DNA of 64,000 nt from Burkholderia sp. Bp8963 (GCF_003854275.1 NZ_QTQP01000022.1:1-64000), one strand, 5' to 3'. Positions 26,712-36,186 are shown, counted from the stretch's first letter. Notes: generated by a model not told the origin, from the letters alone. A program made the numbers and translations.

Positions 26712-26911
26712 GTTTCCTCGCGTCAATTCCCTTTTTGCCGTTCGTCCTGCGGGCCAGGGAGCCTGCTGGATGCGTGCGCTCGCGCAAACGCGCGCTTCTC
26801 CGCTTCTCCGCTTCTCGCCGGGCCACGGCGTCGACGATCGCGACGTTCGCGCGGCAACCGCCTAGTATGAAAAGACCGGCGCCCGGCGCCACATCGTTCG
26901 AAGAGGTCGGC

Positions 26912-27139
26912 ATGAACGTCCAATCGCTGTCCGGCGTGCTCCGCGCGCAGGAATTGCTGCTCGTCTCGATGATCCGTGCGCTGCCCCCCGACGCACGCCG
27001 TGCGCTCGGCGAAATCTACGCCGAGCAGATCGCGTTCGCGGAAGACGCCAATCTCGAGGTCCGCGGCGAGCGCGACATGCACGATGCGTTCATTGCGCAC
27101 GCGCGCAATCTGCTGATCCGCCTCGAATCGCTGTCGTAA
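26912..27139 (+). CDS. small hypothetical protein
   Basis: A 75-residue helical protein, not recognised. ATG 26912 follows AGAGGTCGG; an in-frame ATG at 26867 would add 15 residues. 'LRAQELLLVSMIRALPPDARRALGEIYAEQIAFAED' in outline suggests an amphipathic helical bundle. There are no cysteines and no membrane segment. The neighbours give no hint of function. Confidence 0.6.
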   Translation: MNVQSLSGVLRAQELLLVSMIRALPPDARRALGEIYAEQIAFAEDANLEVRGERDMHDAFIAHARNLLIRLESLS

Positions 27140-27231
27140 CGCGCCGCGTCTGCGCGGCGCGACGTGATGACGCCCGCGCATATCGAGCGTTGCTATGGAT
27201 TCGCAACAACGAGGGTCGAAACCGGCGACCG

Positions 27232-27843
27232 TCAATGCTCGACATCGGCCACCCCAAACGTCCGCATCTTCCAGCCCAACTGCACCGCGAGCATCCGCAT
27301 CGTGAAGCCGGCAGCGAGCGCGACCACCGTCGCGACACCCGCATCGACGCCGAGATGCTGCAAGCCGACATAAAGCGTGCCCGTGCAGAACGCGACGCTC
27401 GCATACAGCTCCTCGCGCAGGATCAGCGGCATTTCGTTGCACAGCAGGTCGCGCAGCATCCCGCCGCACACGCCGGTGATCGCGCCCGCCAGCACGATGA
27501 TGATCGGCGCGCTGCCGGTCTTCGCGCCGATGTCGCAGCCGATGATCGTGAACGCCGCGAGGCCGACCGCGTCGACGGTGACGAACAGCGTCTTCATCCG
27601 CGCGAGACGGCGTGCCGCCCACGATGCGAAGGTCGCCGCGGCGAGCGTGATGACCAGATACTCGGGATGCGCGATCCAGCCGAGCGGATAGTGGCCGAGC
27701 AGCACGTCGCGCACGGTGCCGCCGCCGAGCGCCGTCACCGCGCCGACGAGCGCGAGGCCGAAGCGGTCCATCCCGCGCCGCATCCCCATCAGCGCCCCCG
27801 ACATCGCTTCGGCAACGATCGCGATCAGATAAAGCGTATGCAT
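27232..27843 (-). CDS. TRIC/UPF0126-family membrane protein (YicG-like)
   Basis: A 203-residue inner-membrane protein with about seven transmembrane segments in two repeats. Each repeat carries the signature 'GGGTVRDVLLG' (about residue 41) or 'GGMLRDLLCNEMPLIL' (about 125), as in trimeric intracellular cation channel homologues. Bacterial members conduct monovalent cations, but the physiological role here is unknown. Start ATG 27843 gives 'MHTLYLIAIVAEAMSGALMG'. The frame is open upstream, but the added residues are not membrane-like. Confidence 0.88.
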   Translation of the reverse strand: MHTLYLIAIVAEAMSGALMGMRRGMDRFGLALVGAVTALGGGTVRDVLLGHYPLGWIAHPEYLVITLAAATFASWAARRLARMKTLFVTVDAVGLAAFTIIGCDIGAKTGSAPIIIVLAGAITGVCGGMLRDLLCNEMPLILREELYASVAFCTGTLYVGLQHLGVDAGVATVVALAAGFTMRMLAVQLGWKMRTFGVADVEH

Positions 27844-28191
27844 GTCGCCGTGCCTCAGTCTTCGGTTCGAAACAGGTCGAGCACAGGTTCGGGTGGCGGG
27901 GAAGCGGTGGCGTCGATCATGTCGGGTTCCTTCTGCGATGCCGCGACGGCATGGCGCGCGACACGCCGCCATCCATCGCGAAAGGCGCGCATTGTCGAAG
28001 GGATGCCCGGAATCCGGAACATTCTTTAGCCAATGTTTGGCTGGCTGAATTTTATTTAGGAACGGCGTGCGAGCGCATTGGCAACCGTGCGGATCAACCC
28101 GTCGGCGAGCGCATTGCACGACGGCTGCCGATGCTGCTTCGGTGGGTGCGACAGCGGCACGTTGCCGCTGTCGGTCCGGTCGATGGAAAGA
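27844..28191. other. intergenic region with short inverted repeat
   Basis: These 348 bp hold the TRIC promoter and the 3' flank of the VOC remnant. AGCCAA-TGT-TTGGCT at 28029-28043 is a perfect 6-bp inverted repeat next to an AT-rich stretch and may be an operator. No gene is seen. Confidence 0.4.
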
Positions 28192-28398
28192 TCAGGCCTC
28201 GGCCTGGTGGCAAACCACTTCGATGTCGTGCCCGTCCGGACCGATGACAAAGACCGCATAGTCGTTCGCGTGGTAGTCCGGGCGCGTGCCGGGCGCACCA
28301 TTGTCTTTGCCACCCGCATCCAGCGCCGCGCGATGGAAAGCGTCGACCCGCTGGCGATTCTCGGCCGTGAACGCCAGGTGAAGATGCGCCGGCTTGCA
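28192..28398 (-). pseudogene. C-terminal half of a VOC/glyoxalase-family protein
   Basis: The frame 'PAHLHLAFTAENRQRVDAFH' then 'DNGAPGTRPDYHANDYAVFV' and 'GPDGHDIEVVCH' is the second beta-alpha-beta-beta-beta module of a vicinal oxygen chelate protein, including the HANDYAVFV and DGHDIE metal-site region. The first half is missing. Upstream the frame continues only into an alternative frame of the allE gene, so there is no native start. Intact members have about 130 residues; about 68 remain. Confidence 0.75.
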
Positions 28399-28436
28399 CC
28401 GGCGGGCCTGTCCAGCGAACACGCAATGCGCGCGGC

Positions 28437-29279
28437 TCAGCGCGGCGCGTTCAGCGTCAGGTTCATGTGACGGTTCACGTCCTTGTACAGCAGGTAGCGG
28501 AAGCGGCCGGGGCCACCCGAGTAGCACGCCTGCGGGCAGAACGCGCGCAGCCACATGAAGTCGCCCGCTTCGACCTCGACCCAGTCCTGGTTCAGGCGGT
28601 AGACGGCCTTGCCTTCGAGCACGTACAGGCCGTGCTCCATCACGTGCGTTTCCGCGAACGGGATCACGCCGCCCGGCTGGAACGTCACGATGTTCACGTG
28701 CATGTCGTGGCGCATGTCGCTCATGTCGACGAAGCGCGTCGTCACCCAGGCGCCGTCGGTGCCCGGCATCGGAATCGGTTCGATATCCTGCTCGTTGGTC
28801 ACGAACGCTTCCGGCAGCGGCACGCCGTCGACCGCCTGATAGCGCTTGCGGATCCAGTGGAACCGCGCGGCGGCGTCGCTGACGTTGTGCAGCGCCCACA
28901 CCGCGCCCGGCGGAATGAACGCGTAGCCGCCCGGCTGCAGCTCATGCTTCGTGCCTTGCAGCGTCAGCTCCACCTCGCCTTCGACGACGAACAGCACGCC
29001 TTCGGCTTCCTTGTCCTGCTCCGGCTTGTCGCTGCCGCCGCCAGCGCTGACTTCGACGATGTACTGCGAGAAGGTCTCCGCGAATCCCGACAGCGGACGC
29101 GCGAGCACCCACAGGCGCGTGTTCGTCCAGAACGGCAGGTGGCTCGTCACGATGTCGCGCAGCACGCCCTTCGGAATGACCGCGTACGCTTCGGTGAACA
29201 TCGCGCGATCGGTCAGCAGATCCGTCTGCGGCGGGTGGCCGCCATGCGGCGCGTAATACGTTGTCTTAGACATAGGCAT
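28437..29279 (-). CDS. allE: (S)-ureidoglycine aminohydrolase
   Basis: A 280-residue bicupin that converts (S)-ureidoglycine to (S)-ureidoglycolate and ammonia in allantoin degradation. The N-terminal 'TYYAPHGGHPPQTDLLTDRAMFTEAYAVIPKG' in outline and 'DIVTSHLPFW' are typical of AllE (YlbA). The C-terminal cupin holds the Mn-binding residues in 'PGGVIPFAETHVMEHGLYVLEGK' in outline and 'WLRAFCPQACY'. No other ureide gene is adjacent, so the pathway is split. ATG 29279 or 29273 are both possible. The VOC remnant lies directly behind it. Confidence 0.9.
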   Translation of the reverse strand: MPMSKTTYYAPHGGHPPQTDLLTDRAMFTEAYAVIPKGVLRDIVTSHLPFWTNTRLWVLARPLSGFAETFSQYIVEVSAGGGSDKPEQDKEAEGVLFVVEGEVELTLQGTKHELQPGGYAFIPPGAVWALHNVSDAAARFHWIRKRYQAVDGVPLPEAFVTNEQDIEPIPMPGTDGAWVTTRFVDMSDMRHDMHVNIVTFQPGGVIPFAETHVMEHGLYVLEGKAVYRLNQDWVEVEAGDFMWLRAFCPQACYSGGPGRFRYLLYKDVNRHMNLTLNAPR

Positions 29280-29701
29280 CCAGGCAATGGGTTGGTCCGG
29301 TCCCGGCGCACTCGATGTCCGGGGCGCGCATGCTACGCGGGCAACGTTGACGATATCGGAGTCGGTCGCGATTCACCAATTAAATGTCGCGATGGATTGC
29401 ATTCGTTTTCGCACTACCCGTGACGCGCGGAACGGTGTGCGGAAAGAGGGAGAAGGATGCAGCGAGGCAGCAAGACAGCGATACGCATCGACGCGCATCG
29501 CGACGACGATCGCGCGATCAGGACACACGCGCATCGCGTGCGGATCGGGAGAGATTCAGGGGATCGGGTACAGCGAGGAAACTTGCGTTGCCCGGCGGAC
29601 GCGAGCGGCTCGAGCCGCCCGGCCGGGTCTTGAGCGTGGCCGCCGTGTACGGCAGTGCGCAAGTCGCGCACTGCTCGCGTCGGCGTGTCACGCGGGGACG
29701 A
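29280..29701. other. intergenic region, no recognised gene
   Basis: The first 100 bp hold the allE promoter. A strong hairpin (GCAGTGCGC, AAGTC, GCGCACTGC; 29652-29674) lies 28 bp beyond the stop of the glycine-zipper gene and may end its transcript. The rest shows no protein homology in any frame. Confidence 0.5.
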
Positions 29702-30139
29702 TCAGTCCCAGTCGCGGTGATGGTGATGGCGATGGTGACGGCGATAGCCGCGGTCATCGTCGCCGCCATACGAGTTGCGCGACAGGTTGCCGCCCAGTGC
29801 CGCGCCCGCGCCGCCGCCGACGGCCGCGCCGAGGAGGCCGCCCGTGCGGCCGCCCATCGCGTTGCCCGCCGCGGTGCCTGCACCGCCGCCGAGCGCGCCG
29901 CCGATGATCGCGCCCGTGCGCTCGTGACGGTTCGCGGTGACCGCGCCGCCAGCGCCACCGCCAATCGCGCCGCCGATCACCGAGCCGGTGCGTCCGCCGA
30001 CCGCGCCGCCGACCGCCGCGCCGGCTACGCCGCCGAGCGCGCCGCCAAGCGCGTTGTTCAAGTCGCTAGCTGCCGCCGGCAGCGCAGTCGCGCCAGCAAG
30101 AGCGGCGACGACGAGAGTGGGAGCGATCTTCTTCCACAT
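29702..30139 (-). CDS. glycine-zipper protein with histidine-rich tail
   Basis: A 145-residue exported protein. The signal peptide from ATG 30139 ('MWKKIAPTLVVAALAGATAL') is cleaved near 'PAAA'. The mature body is a run of glycine-zipper repeats ('GGALGGVAGAAVGGAVGG', 'GGALGGGAGTAAGNAMGG') of the type that packs as helices in or against the outer membrane. The C-terminal tail 'YRRHHRHHHHRDWD' contains seven histidines and could bind metal. A longer frame to 30163 adds 8 residues. No specific role is known. Confidence 0.8.
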   Translation of the reverse strand: MWKKIAPTLVVAALAGATALPAAASDLNNALGGALGGVAGAAVGGAVGGRTGSVIGGAIGGGAGGAVTANRHERTGAIIGGALGGGAGTAAGNAMGGRTGGLLGAAVGGGAGAALGGNLSRNSYGGDDDRGYRRHHRHHHHRDWD

Positions 30140-30560
30140 GCCCGTATTCTTCCTTGTTCGCAATCTGGTTATCGAGGGTTCGCTCTGGTATGACGATTCG
30201 TGTCGACCGGCCCGTTCGATGCATTGTGCGGAGGGTCGGACGAATTCATTTCAATGAGCTTGCGGCGAAGAATAGCACCGGTCCCCAACGCTTGCCCCGA
30301 ACATTCTGGTAACAAGTTGTGTGCCGATCGGAAAGGCTTACCGCATGCTTCGTGCCCGGGCTGGAAGCCCCTGTCGGCGCGGGTTTCCGCGCGCATCGAC
30401 ACGGGTTCCGTCCCTCTGAAATCCCCCTTTGCGGCGTTGTGCGAACGCAACCGGCGGCCTCGATCGGCACATCGCGCGCGATGTCGTCCGGCGGCTCGCG
30501 ATGTCGCCCAGCGGCAGGCACACGCTGTCGCGCATGCCGCTGCGCCGGTGCGCAAAGGGG
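30140..30560. other. intergenic region, no recognised gene
   Basis: These 421 bp include the promoter of the glycine-zipper gene near 30160-30320, which is relatively AT-rich. Several short overlapping frames exist in all registers, but none has recognisable homology or a convincing ribosome site. Confidence 0.5.
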
Positions 30561-31220
30561 TCAGTAGACGCCGGGAATCAGCCGCCACGTCCGCGCGAAA
30601 TACGCGTCGTATTCGGCGCCGAAATGCGAGCGCAGCAGCGCCTCTTCGGAACGGATGCGCGCGACGAGCGGCACGAGGCTCAGCACCGTCAGCAGCACAC
30701 CGACGCCCGAGCGAAACGCGAGCGACCAGCCGAGCGCATTGACGAGCAGGCCGAGATAGCTCGGGTTGCGGATGTGGCGGTAGATGCCGCCCGTCACCAG
30801 CGTGTGGCCGGGCTGGATCGCGACGAGCCCGCTGAAGCGGCGGCCCAGCACGAACACGGGCCACATCCGCAGCGCGCCGCCGGCGCAGTACAGCACGACG
30901 CCGATCCAGCGCAGCGTATCGCCGTCGAACGTCCAGAACCCGAGCCGATCCGTGTACGCGGGCAGGAACGCGGACGCGAAGCCGATCACGGCAAACACCG
31001 CGAGCACCCAGCGGTTGTCGCGCGCCTCCCGGTCGCCGGCACTCAGGTTCCCGCTGCTGAACAGCGCGACGACAGTCATCGCGAGCGTGGCGATCGCAAC
31101 GACCGTCAGCGGCGGATGCGAGAAGAACGCGGCAAACCCGCCGCTGCCGACGATCGCGAGCCCCAGATAGACGAACGTAGCCGCGATCGACAGGATCGCG
31201 ACCTTCGGCGTGAGCGTCAT
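30561..31220 (-). CDS. isoprenylcysteine carboxyl methyltransferase-like membrane protein
   Basis: A 219-residue membrane protein of the ICMT/phospholipid methyltransferase group. It has about five transmembrane segments, then the conserved SAM-binding C-terminus 'LVTGGIYRHIRNPSYLGLL' and 'IRSEEALLRSHFGAEYDAYFA' in outline, ending 'RTWRLIPGVY'. Bacterial members methylate unknown substrates and are often linked to metal or solvent resistance. ATG 31220 ('MTLTPKVAILSIAATFVYLG') is chosen because upstream residues are not membrane-like. Confidence 0.85.
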   Translation of the reverse strand: MTLTPKVAILSIAATFVYLGLAIVGSGGFAAFFSHPPLTVVAIATLAMTVVALFSSGNLSAGDREARDNRWVLAVFAVIGFASAFLPAYTDRLGFWTFDGDTLRWIGVVLYCAGGALRMWPVFVLGRRFSGLVAIQPGHTLVTGGIYRHIRNPSYLGLLVNALGWSLAFRSGVGVLLTVLSLVPLVARIRSEEALLRSHFGAEYDAYFARTWRLIPGVY

Positions 31221-31385
31221 GGCTGCCTCGGTTGAATGCGCGCTTTCCGCAGAAGTATAGGACGCGGGGCCAATGCCGCATGCGGGCGCGCGGCCGAGGA
31301 CAGGATGGGAAAAGACGCCCGACGCGTGCCGCCTCATGTGATGCGGCGGCACGTCCCCGGCGAGGGCGGGTATCGGGGCAATGCG

Positions 31386-31550
31386 TCAGCGGACGTGGAA
31401 CACGCCGCCGATGCCGATGCTGACCGGCGGCGCATAGTACGCCGGCGCATAGCCATAGTAGGCCGGCGCCGGCGCGTAGCCGTAAGGCGGCGCAACGACG
31501 CAGCCGCACAGGCCGCTGATCAGGGCGAGCGTAACGAGAAGTCTGGACAT
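31386..31550 (-). CDS. small tyrosine/proline-rich lipoprotein
   Basis: A 54-residue protein starting at ATG 31550. 'MSRLLVTLALISGLCGC' looks like a lipoprotein signal with cysteine at residue 17. The mature part 'APPYGYAPAPAYYGYAPAYY' is a short Tyr/Pro/Ala repeat, ending 'GIGGVFHVR'. Such small surface lipoproteins are common in Burkholderia and have no assigned role. An in-frame upstream extension to 31649 lacks any signal. Confidence 0.65.
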   Translation of the reverse strand: MSRLLVTLALISGLCGCVVAPPYGYAPAPAYYGYAPAYYAPPVSIGIGGVFHVR

Positions 31551-31838
31551 GGGCTGGTTCCCGGCGCGAAAGACGCATGACACTTTGCGAAAGCCGCCTC
31601 GCGATGACGCGAGACGCACCCGATACGAAAGGGTCAGTCCGCCCTCCACATATCACTCGATGAATCGATGCATCGAGTGTAGCGGCCAGGCCCCCGCGCC
31701 GAGTTTCGGGGGACGTTACACGTGTTACCTGCTGTGACCGCTGAAACAATGCGGCCGGCCCGGTCACAGCCGCCCGGCGCGCCGCCGCGTGCGCGCCTGC
31801 CTGCGGGACAACGTTGCGCGCCAGGCTCCGTTACACGG
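31551..31838. promoter_or_regulatory. intergenic region with inverted repeat
   Basis: CACTCGATG and CATCGAGTG (31654-31662 and 31671-31679) form a perfect 9-bp inverted repeat with spacer AATCGATG, about 105 bp before the lipoprotein start. Further on, 'GTTACAC' elements recur at 31716 and near 31830. The region is a plausible operator, with no gene inside. Confidence 0.4.
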
Positions 31839-32258
31839 TTACACGAACTGCTCGCGGATGCGCTTCGCGATCGATTCGAGGGTCGCCGCATCGGCGACAT
31901 CGCGCGCGTGCATTCGCAACGCGACGTCCTCCCAGCGCGGAATCACGTGGAAGTGCACGTGCGCGACCGTCTGGCCGGCCGCGCGGCCGTTGAACTGTCC
32001 GATGAACATGCCGTCCGGCTTCAGCGCGCCGCGCACCGCGGCCGCGACGCGCTGCGTCATCCGGATGCACGACGCGGCGGATTCGGCGGACAGGTCGAAG
32101 ATTTCCGCCGCGGCTTCCTTCGGGATCACGAGCACGTGCCCGTCCGCCTGCGGCATCAGGTCCATGATCGCGAGCGTGGTGTCGTCCTCCGCGACCTTGA
32201 TGCACGGCAGTTCGCCGCGAAGGATTTTTGCGAACGGGTTGTTGTTGTCGTAGGACAT
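31839..32258 (-). CDS. HIT-family nucleotide hydrolase
   Basis: A 139-residue protein with the histidine-triad active site 'VAHVHFHVIPR' near residue 98. 'PFAKILRGELPCIKVAEDD' and 'LAIMDLMPQADGHVLVIPKE' are the expected N-terminal HIT strands. Members hydrolyse AMP-linked or dinucleoside substrates. It stands alone, and the ATG has a purine-rich upstream site. The precise substrate is not known. Confidence 0.92.
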   Translation of the reverse strand: MSYDNNNPFAKILRGELPCIKVAEDDTTLAIMDLMPQADGHVLVIPKEAAAEIFDLSAESAASCIRMTQRVAAAVRGALKPDGMFIGQFNGRAAGQTVAHVHFHVIPRWEDVALRMHARDVADAATLESIAKRIREQFV

Positions 32259-32541
32259 GGCAGTTTCCGAAAAACGATGGCTGGGAGATCGGTCGAGTCC
32301 GGACGATTATCAGCCGACGGCGGCACGGATTTCAACCTGTCAGGCGGTGCAGGCCGCGCCGCAAACAATCGATGTCGGTTCGCATGCAATGCGCGTAAAC
32401 AGATGGAATAACCGCATGCTGCAAGCCGTTTACTGCAAGCGTCGGTTCACGCCGTCACGCCGCGAACCGGCGTCGGACACCCGTTGTCTGCGCTGGCCGG
32501 CAGCCGGGTTGATTTCTCTTGATCGTCAAAAGGAGTCAACG

Positions 32542-33720
32542 ATGAACCCTCTCCCTTCGTGTGCTTCCCCCGACCCTCCCGCTGCCAGCCTGCCGGCCTT
32601 CGCACGCACCTCGCATGCGCTCGCGCGCGTGCTGCGGCGCGCGGCCTGCGGCGCGGGCCTCGTCGCGCTGTCGTCGACCGTCGCCTGGGCCGGCGGCGAA
32701 ACGATCCTGCCGCCGACGGCCGTGATCGCATCGACGGTGCCCGCCAACGGCGACGTGAATCCGTACGGCATCGCCTTCGTCCCGCCCGGCGTGCCGACAT
32801 GGAGCGCGCTGAAACCGGGTGACGTCATCGTGTCGAACTTCAACAACAGCGCAAACCTGCAAGGCACCGGCACGACGATCGTGAAGCTGTCGCCCGACAA
32901 CTCGCCGACACTCTTCTTCCAAGGCCAGAACCTGGGCCTCACGACCGCGCTCACGGTGCTGCGCAATGGCTTCGTGCTGGTCGGCAACGTGCCGACGCCG
33001 GACGGCAAGACCATCAACGGGCCGGGCTCGCTGCTCGTCATCAATCCGCAAGGCGGCCTCGTCAAACAACTGATTGACGCCACGCTGCTCGACGGGCCGT
33101 GGGACATGACCGTGATCGATCGCGGCCAGCACGTGACCGCGTTCGTATCGAACGTGCTGAACGGCACGGTGTCGCGGATCGAACTGGTGTTCGACAACAA
33201 CAACGGCGTCACGATGCTGCAGCCGCCAACCTCGCGCATCATCGCGTCGGGCTATACGATCCGGCCTGATCCCAGTGCGCTAGTGGTCGGCCCAACCGGG
33301 CTCGCGTACGACCCGAACAGCGACGTCCTTTATGTCGCCTCCACGGGCGACAACGCGGTGTTCGCGATCCAGAACGCCGCGTCGACCACCCGAAATGCCG
33401 GCGTCGGCAGGCTGATCTATTTCGACAAGAAGCACCTGCATGGCCCGCTTGCGCTGGCGCTCGCACCGAACGGCCATCTCGTGACCGCCAACGGCGACGC
33501 GGTCAATGCTGACGCGGCGCAGCCGAGCGAAATCGTCGAATTCACGGTGGACGGCCGCTTCATCGCGCAGATGCAGGTCGACATCGTGCCGGGCGCGGCC
33601 TTCGGCCTCGCATTCGGGCGAGACATCAACGGCCAGCCGCAGTTCGCGGCCGTCAACGACAATACGAACACCGCGACCGTCTGGACGCTGCGTCTGGACA
33701 GCAACAACAACAGCCAGTGA
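32542..33720 (+). CDS. secreted beta-propeller (NHL-like) protein
   Basis: A 392-residue exported protein. ATG 32542 follows AAAAGGAG. A long N-region precedes the hydrophobic signal 'ACGAGLVALSSTVAWA'. The mature part is a series of propeller blades: 'NPYGIAFVPPG', 'LKPGDVIVSNFNNSANLQGTG', 'GPWDMTVIDRG', 'GPTGLAYDPNSDVLYVASTGDN', 'GPLALALAPNGHLVTANGDA' and 'GAAFGLAFGRD'. It is likely periplasmic or extracellular. Ligand and enzymatic activity are unknown. No ORF with a related role is adjacent. Confidence 0.75.
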   Translation: MNPLPSCASPDPPAASLPAFARTSHALARVLRRAACGAGLVALSSTVAWAGGETILPPTAVIASTVPANGDVNPYGIAFVPPGVPTWSALKPGDVIVSNFNNSANLQGTGTTIVKLSPDNSPTLFFQGQNLGLTTALTVLRNGFVLVGNVPTPDGKTINGPGSLLVINPQGGLVKQLIDATLLDGPWDMTVIDRGQHVTAFVSNVLNGTVSRIELVFDNNNGVTMLQPPTSRIIASGYTIRPDPSALVVGPTGLAYDPNSDVLYVASTGDNAVFAIQNAASTTRNAGVGRLIYFDKKHLHGPLALALAPNGHLVTANGDAVNADAAQPSEIVEFTVDGRFIAQMQVDIVPGAAFGLAFGRDINGQPQFAAVNDNTNTATVWTLRLDSNNNSQ

Positions 33721-34056
33721 CGCGGTGAACGTGCGGGCTCCGCGCACGTCGTATCGCGCGGGCTGCCCATTCTTCGGATACAGGCGATGCGCGCAGCGGC
33801 AACGACGCGTATCGCCTGGCCGGCCTTCGGCACCGCCGTCGGCCGTTCAATCTCGCCTGCCGGCACGACATCGGTAGCACGCAGCCCACCACGCGCTCCG
33901 CGACGTTGACACATTTGCTTCGCGCGCGGCGGGCAGCATGACCGCGACCGGCCCCGGCCTACCGCGGCATTACGCATGCGCGATTGCCAGCGCGCGCCGG
34001 AACCTGCGACACTGCCGGTTCGTTTCCCGACGGCCGACAACCGAGGACGCTCGCGC
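33721..34056. other. intergenic region, no recognised gene
   Basis: ACGTGCG/CGCACGT forms a small hairpin at 33729-33749 just after the propeller stop and may act as its terminator. The remaining 300 bp precede the serine hydrolase gene and show no homology. Confidence 0.4.
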
Positions 34057-35484
34057 ATGACGACACCCTACAGGAAGCTGATGCTGCGCGGCGCCGCGCT
34101 CGTGCTGGCTGCCGCCCTCGGCTACGTCGGTCATACGTTGTCGCGTCTCGCGCCGATCGCGACCGGCTATGCGGCGAAGGCGCTGTGCTCGGGCGTGTTC
34201 GTATCGGGCCGCCCGGCGGCGTCGGTGATCGACGTCGACATCATGGCCGGCGTCCACCCGCTGCTCAAGCTCGTTCATCCGTCGCTCGATGCCGAACACC
34301 GTCGCGCACGCGCCACCTTCGTCGGCTTCGCCGAGCGCGAAGCCGAGTTCCGGCCGGGGCTCGGCTGCACGCTCGCGCTCGGGCCGTCGGCAAGCGCGCT
34401 GCCGGCCGCCGGCGAAACCGCGTCCGATCCGCCGTCTGTGCAGTCGGTGCAGTCCGCGCCGATCACGCCGATGGTGCCAACCGTACCGCCCGCCGGCGTC
34501 GACACGCGCAAACTGCAGGCGGCGATCGCCAGCGCATTCGACGAGCCCGATCCCGCCCGGCCGCGCCGCACGCGTGCAGTCGTCGTGCTGTATCGCGGGC
34601 AACTGATCGCCGAGCGCTATGCGCCCGGGTTTTCGGCCGACATGCCGCTGCCCGGTTGGTCGATGACCAAGACCGTGACCGCCACGCTGATCGGCATGCT
34701 CGTCGCGCAGCACAAGCTCGCGCCGGATAGCTCGGCGCTGCTGCCCGAATGGCGCGGCAGCGGCGATCCGCGCGCGCGGATCACGCTCGACGAACTGCTG
34801 CGCATGACGAGCGGCCTGAAGTTCAACGAGGACTATGACGACCCGCTGTCCGACGTCGCCGTGATGCTGTTCACGCAGCCCGATACGGCCCGGTTCGCGT
34901 CGGCCAAGCCGCTGGCGGCAACGCCGGGCACGCGCTGGCACTACTCGAGCGGCACGAGTGCGATCCTCGCGCGCGTGATGCGCGACGTGATCGGCGGGAC
35001 CGAAGCCGACTATCTCGCATTCCCCCACCGCGCGCTGTTCGCCCCGCTCGGGATGCGCGACAGTATCTTCGAGCCCGATCCGGCCGGCACGCTCGAAAGC
35101 GCGTCGTTCATGTATGCGAGCGCGCACGACTGGGCGCGGTTCGGGCAATTCCTGCTGCAGGGCGGCGTGTGGGACGGCAAGCGACTGCTGCCCGAAGGCT
35201 GGGTGGGCTACCTGACGCGCGCGACGCCACAGGCGCCGCGGAAGGATTTCGGCGCGCATCTGTGGGTGAAGGTGCCGGAGCCGTTCAACGACACCGATCC
35301 GCATGCGCCGGCGCTGCCGGCCGACGCATTCCACGCGGTCGGGCACGAAGGCCAGTTCGTCAGCGTGGTGCCGAGCCGGCAGCTCGTCGTCGTGCGGCTC
35401 GGGCTATCGCGGCCGGAATCCGCGTGGAATCACGAAGCGTTCCTGACGCGCGTGCTCGCCGCGATTCCCGCGCACCGCGAATGA
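34057..35484 (+). CDS. class C beta-lactamase-related serine hydrolase
   Basis: A 475-residue hydrolase of the beta-lactamase/transpeptidase fold, close to 6-aminohexanoate-dimer hydrolases and EstB-type esterases. An N-terminal membrane anchor or signal ('GAALVLAAALGYVG') is followed by a domain of about 130 residues and a Pro/Val-rich linker. The catalytic SxxK is 'GWSMTKT', the YxN-like element 'HYSSGTS' and the third box 'GHEGQ'. 'LDELLRMTSGLKFNEDYDD' is the usual early motif. Cell-envelope or ester/amide substrates are likely; beta-lactamase activity is not implied. ATG 34057 starts the anchor. Confidence 0.87.
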   Translation: MTTPYRKLMLRGAALVLAAALGYVGHTLSRLAPIATGYAAKALCSGVFVSGRPAASVIDVDIMAGVHPLLKLVHPSLDAEHRRARATFVGFAEREAEFRPGLGCTLALGPSASALPAAGETASDPPSVQSVQSAPITPMVPTVPPAGVDTRKLQAAIASAFDEPDPARPRRTRAVVVLYRGQLIAERYAPGFSADMPLPGWSMTKTVTATLIGMLVAQHKLAPDSSALLPEWRGSGDPRARITLDELLRMTSGLKFNEDYDDPLSDVAVMLFTQPDTARFASAKPLAATPGTRWHYSSGTSAILARVMRDVIGGTEADYLAFPHRALFAPLGMRDSIFEPDPAGTLESASFMYASAHDWARFGQFLLQGGVWDGKRLLPEGWVGYLTRATPQAPRKDFGAHLWVKVPEPFNDTDPHAPALPADAFHAVGHEGQFVSVVPSRQLVVVRLGLSRPESAWNHEAFLTRVLAAIPAHRE

Positions 35485-35562
35485 AGGCCGGGGCGAGCCG
35501 ACACGTGCCGACACGCCCCGACACGCAAGGGCGCGCGCCGGCGACGGCCTGCGCCGCGACCA

Positions 35563-36186
35563 TCACGGCTGCTGGCTGCCGCAGTACGCTTCGAATCCCG
35601 GACGCGCGGCAAGACGTTCGAGATACTGTGACACGGCCGGCAAATCCGGATGCTCGAACGGCGTACCGGCCCAGCGATTCACCGACAGGCCGATCGGCAC
35701 GTCGGCCAGCGTGAAGTGGTCGCCGGCGACGAATGCGCCGGTCGCTTCGAGCTGCGCGTTCAGCACGCGCATGTGCTTGGTCCAGTTGGCGATCGAGCGC
35801 GCGATCGCGTCGGGGTTCTGAAAGTCCGGCGACTTTCTCACGAGGCCCTGAAACGCGGGAACCCACGAACGGTTCAGGTCCGAGCCCTGCCAGTCGATCC
35901 ATTGATCGATCCGCGCGCGCGTCTGCGGGTCGGCCGGATAGAGCGCGTCGCCGCCGTAACGGTTCGCGAGATAGCGGATGATCGTGTTCGACTCCCAGAG
36001 CACGAAATCGCCATCCTTGATGACCGGCACGAGGCCGTTGGGATTCAGCGCGAGATAGGTCGGATCGTCGGTCGACCTGAACCCCGCGCCCCAGTCTTCG
36101 CGTTCGAACGGGATGTTCAGTTCGGCGCACACCCACAGCACCTTGCGCACGTTGATGGACGGAATCTTGCCGAGAATCTGCACCAT
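35563..36186 (-). CDS. glutathione S-transferase
   Basis: A 207-residue GST with intact thioredoxin-like N-domain: '[20 protein letters not shown]', '[27 protein letters not shown]' in outline. The helical C-domain includes '[18 protein letters not shown]'. The substrate is unknown. It is complete, unlike the GST remnants at 18763 and 51363, and stands alone with a short 126-bp gap to the next operon end. Confidence 0.92.
   Translation of the reverse strand: MVQILGKIPSINVRKVLWVCAELNIPFEREDWGAGFRSTDDPTYLALNPNGLVPVIKDGDFVLWESNTIIRYLANRYGGDALYPADPQTRARIDQWIDWQGSDLNRSWVPAFQGLVRKSPDFQNPDAIARSIANWTKHMRVLNAQLEATGAFVAGDHFTLADVPIGLSVNRWAGTPFEHPDLPAVSQYLERLAARPGFEAYCGSQQP

Noticed and set aside
28040..28480. 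Several short plus-strand frames near the VOC remnant
   Set aside because: They are antisense or out-of-frame readings of the VOC remnant and allE.
29384..30193. 269-codon plus-strand frame rich in Ala and Arg
   Set aside because: It is antisense to the glycine-zipper gene, and the repeats in it only mirror that gene's glycine codons.
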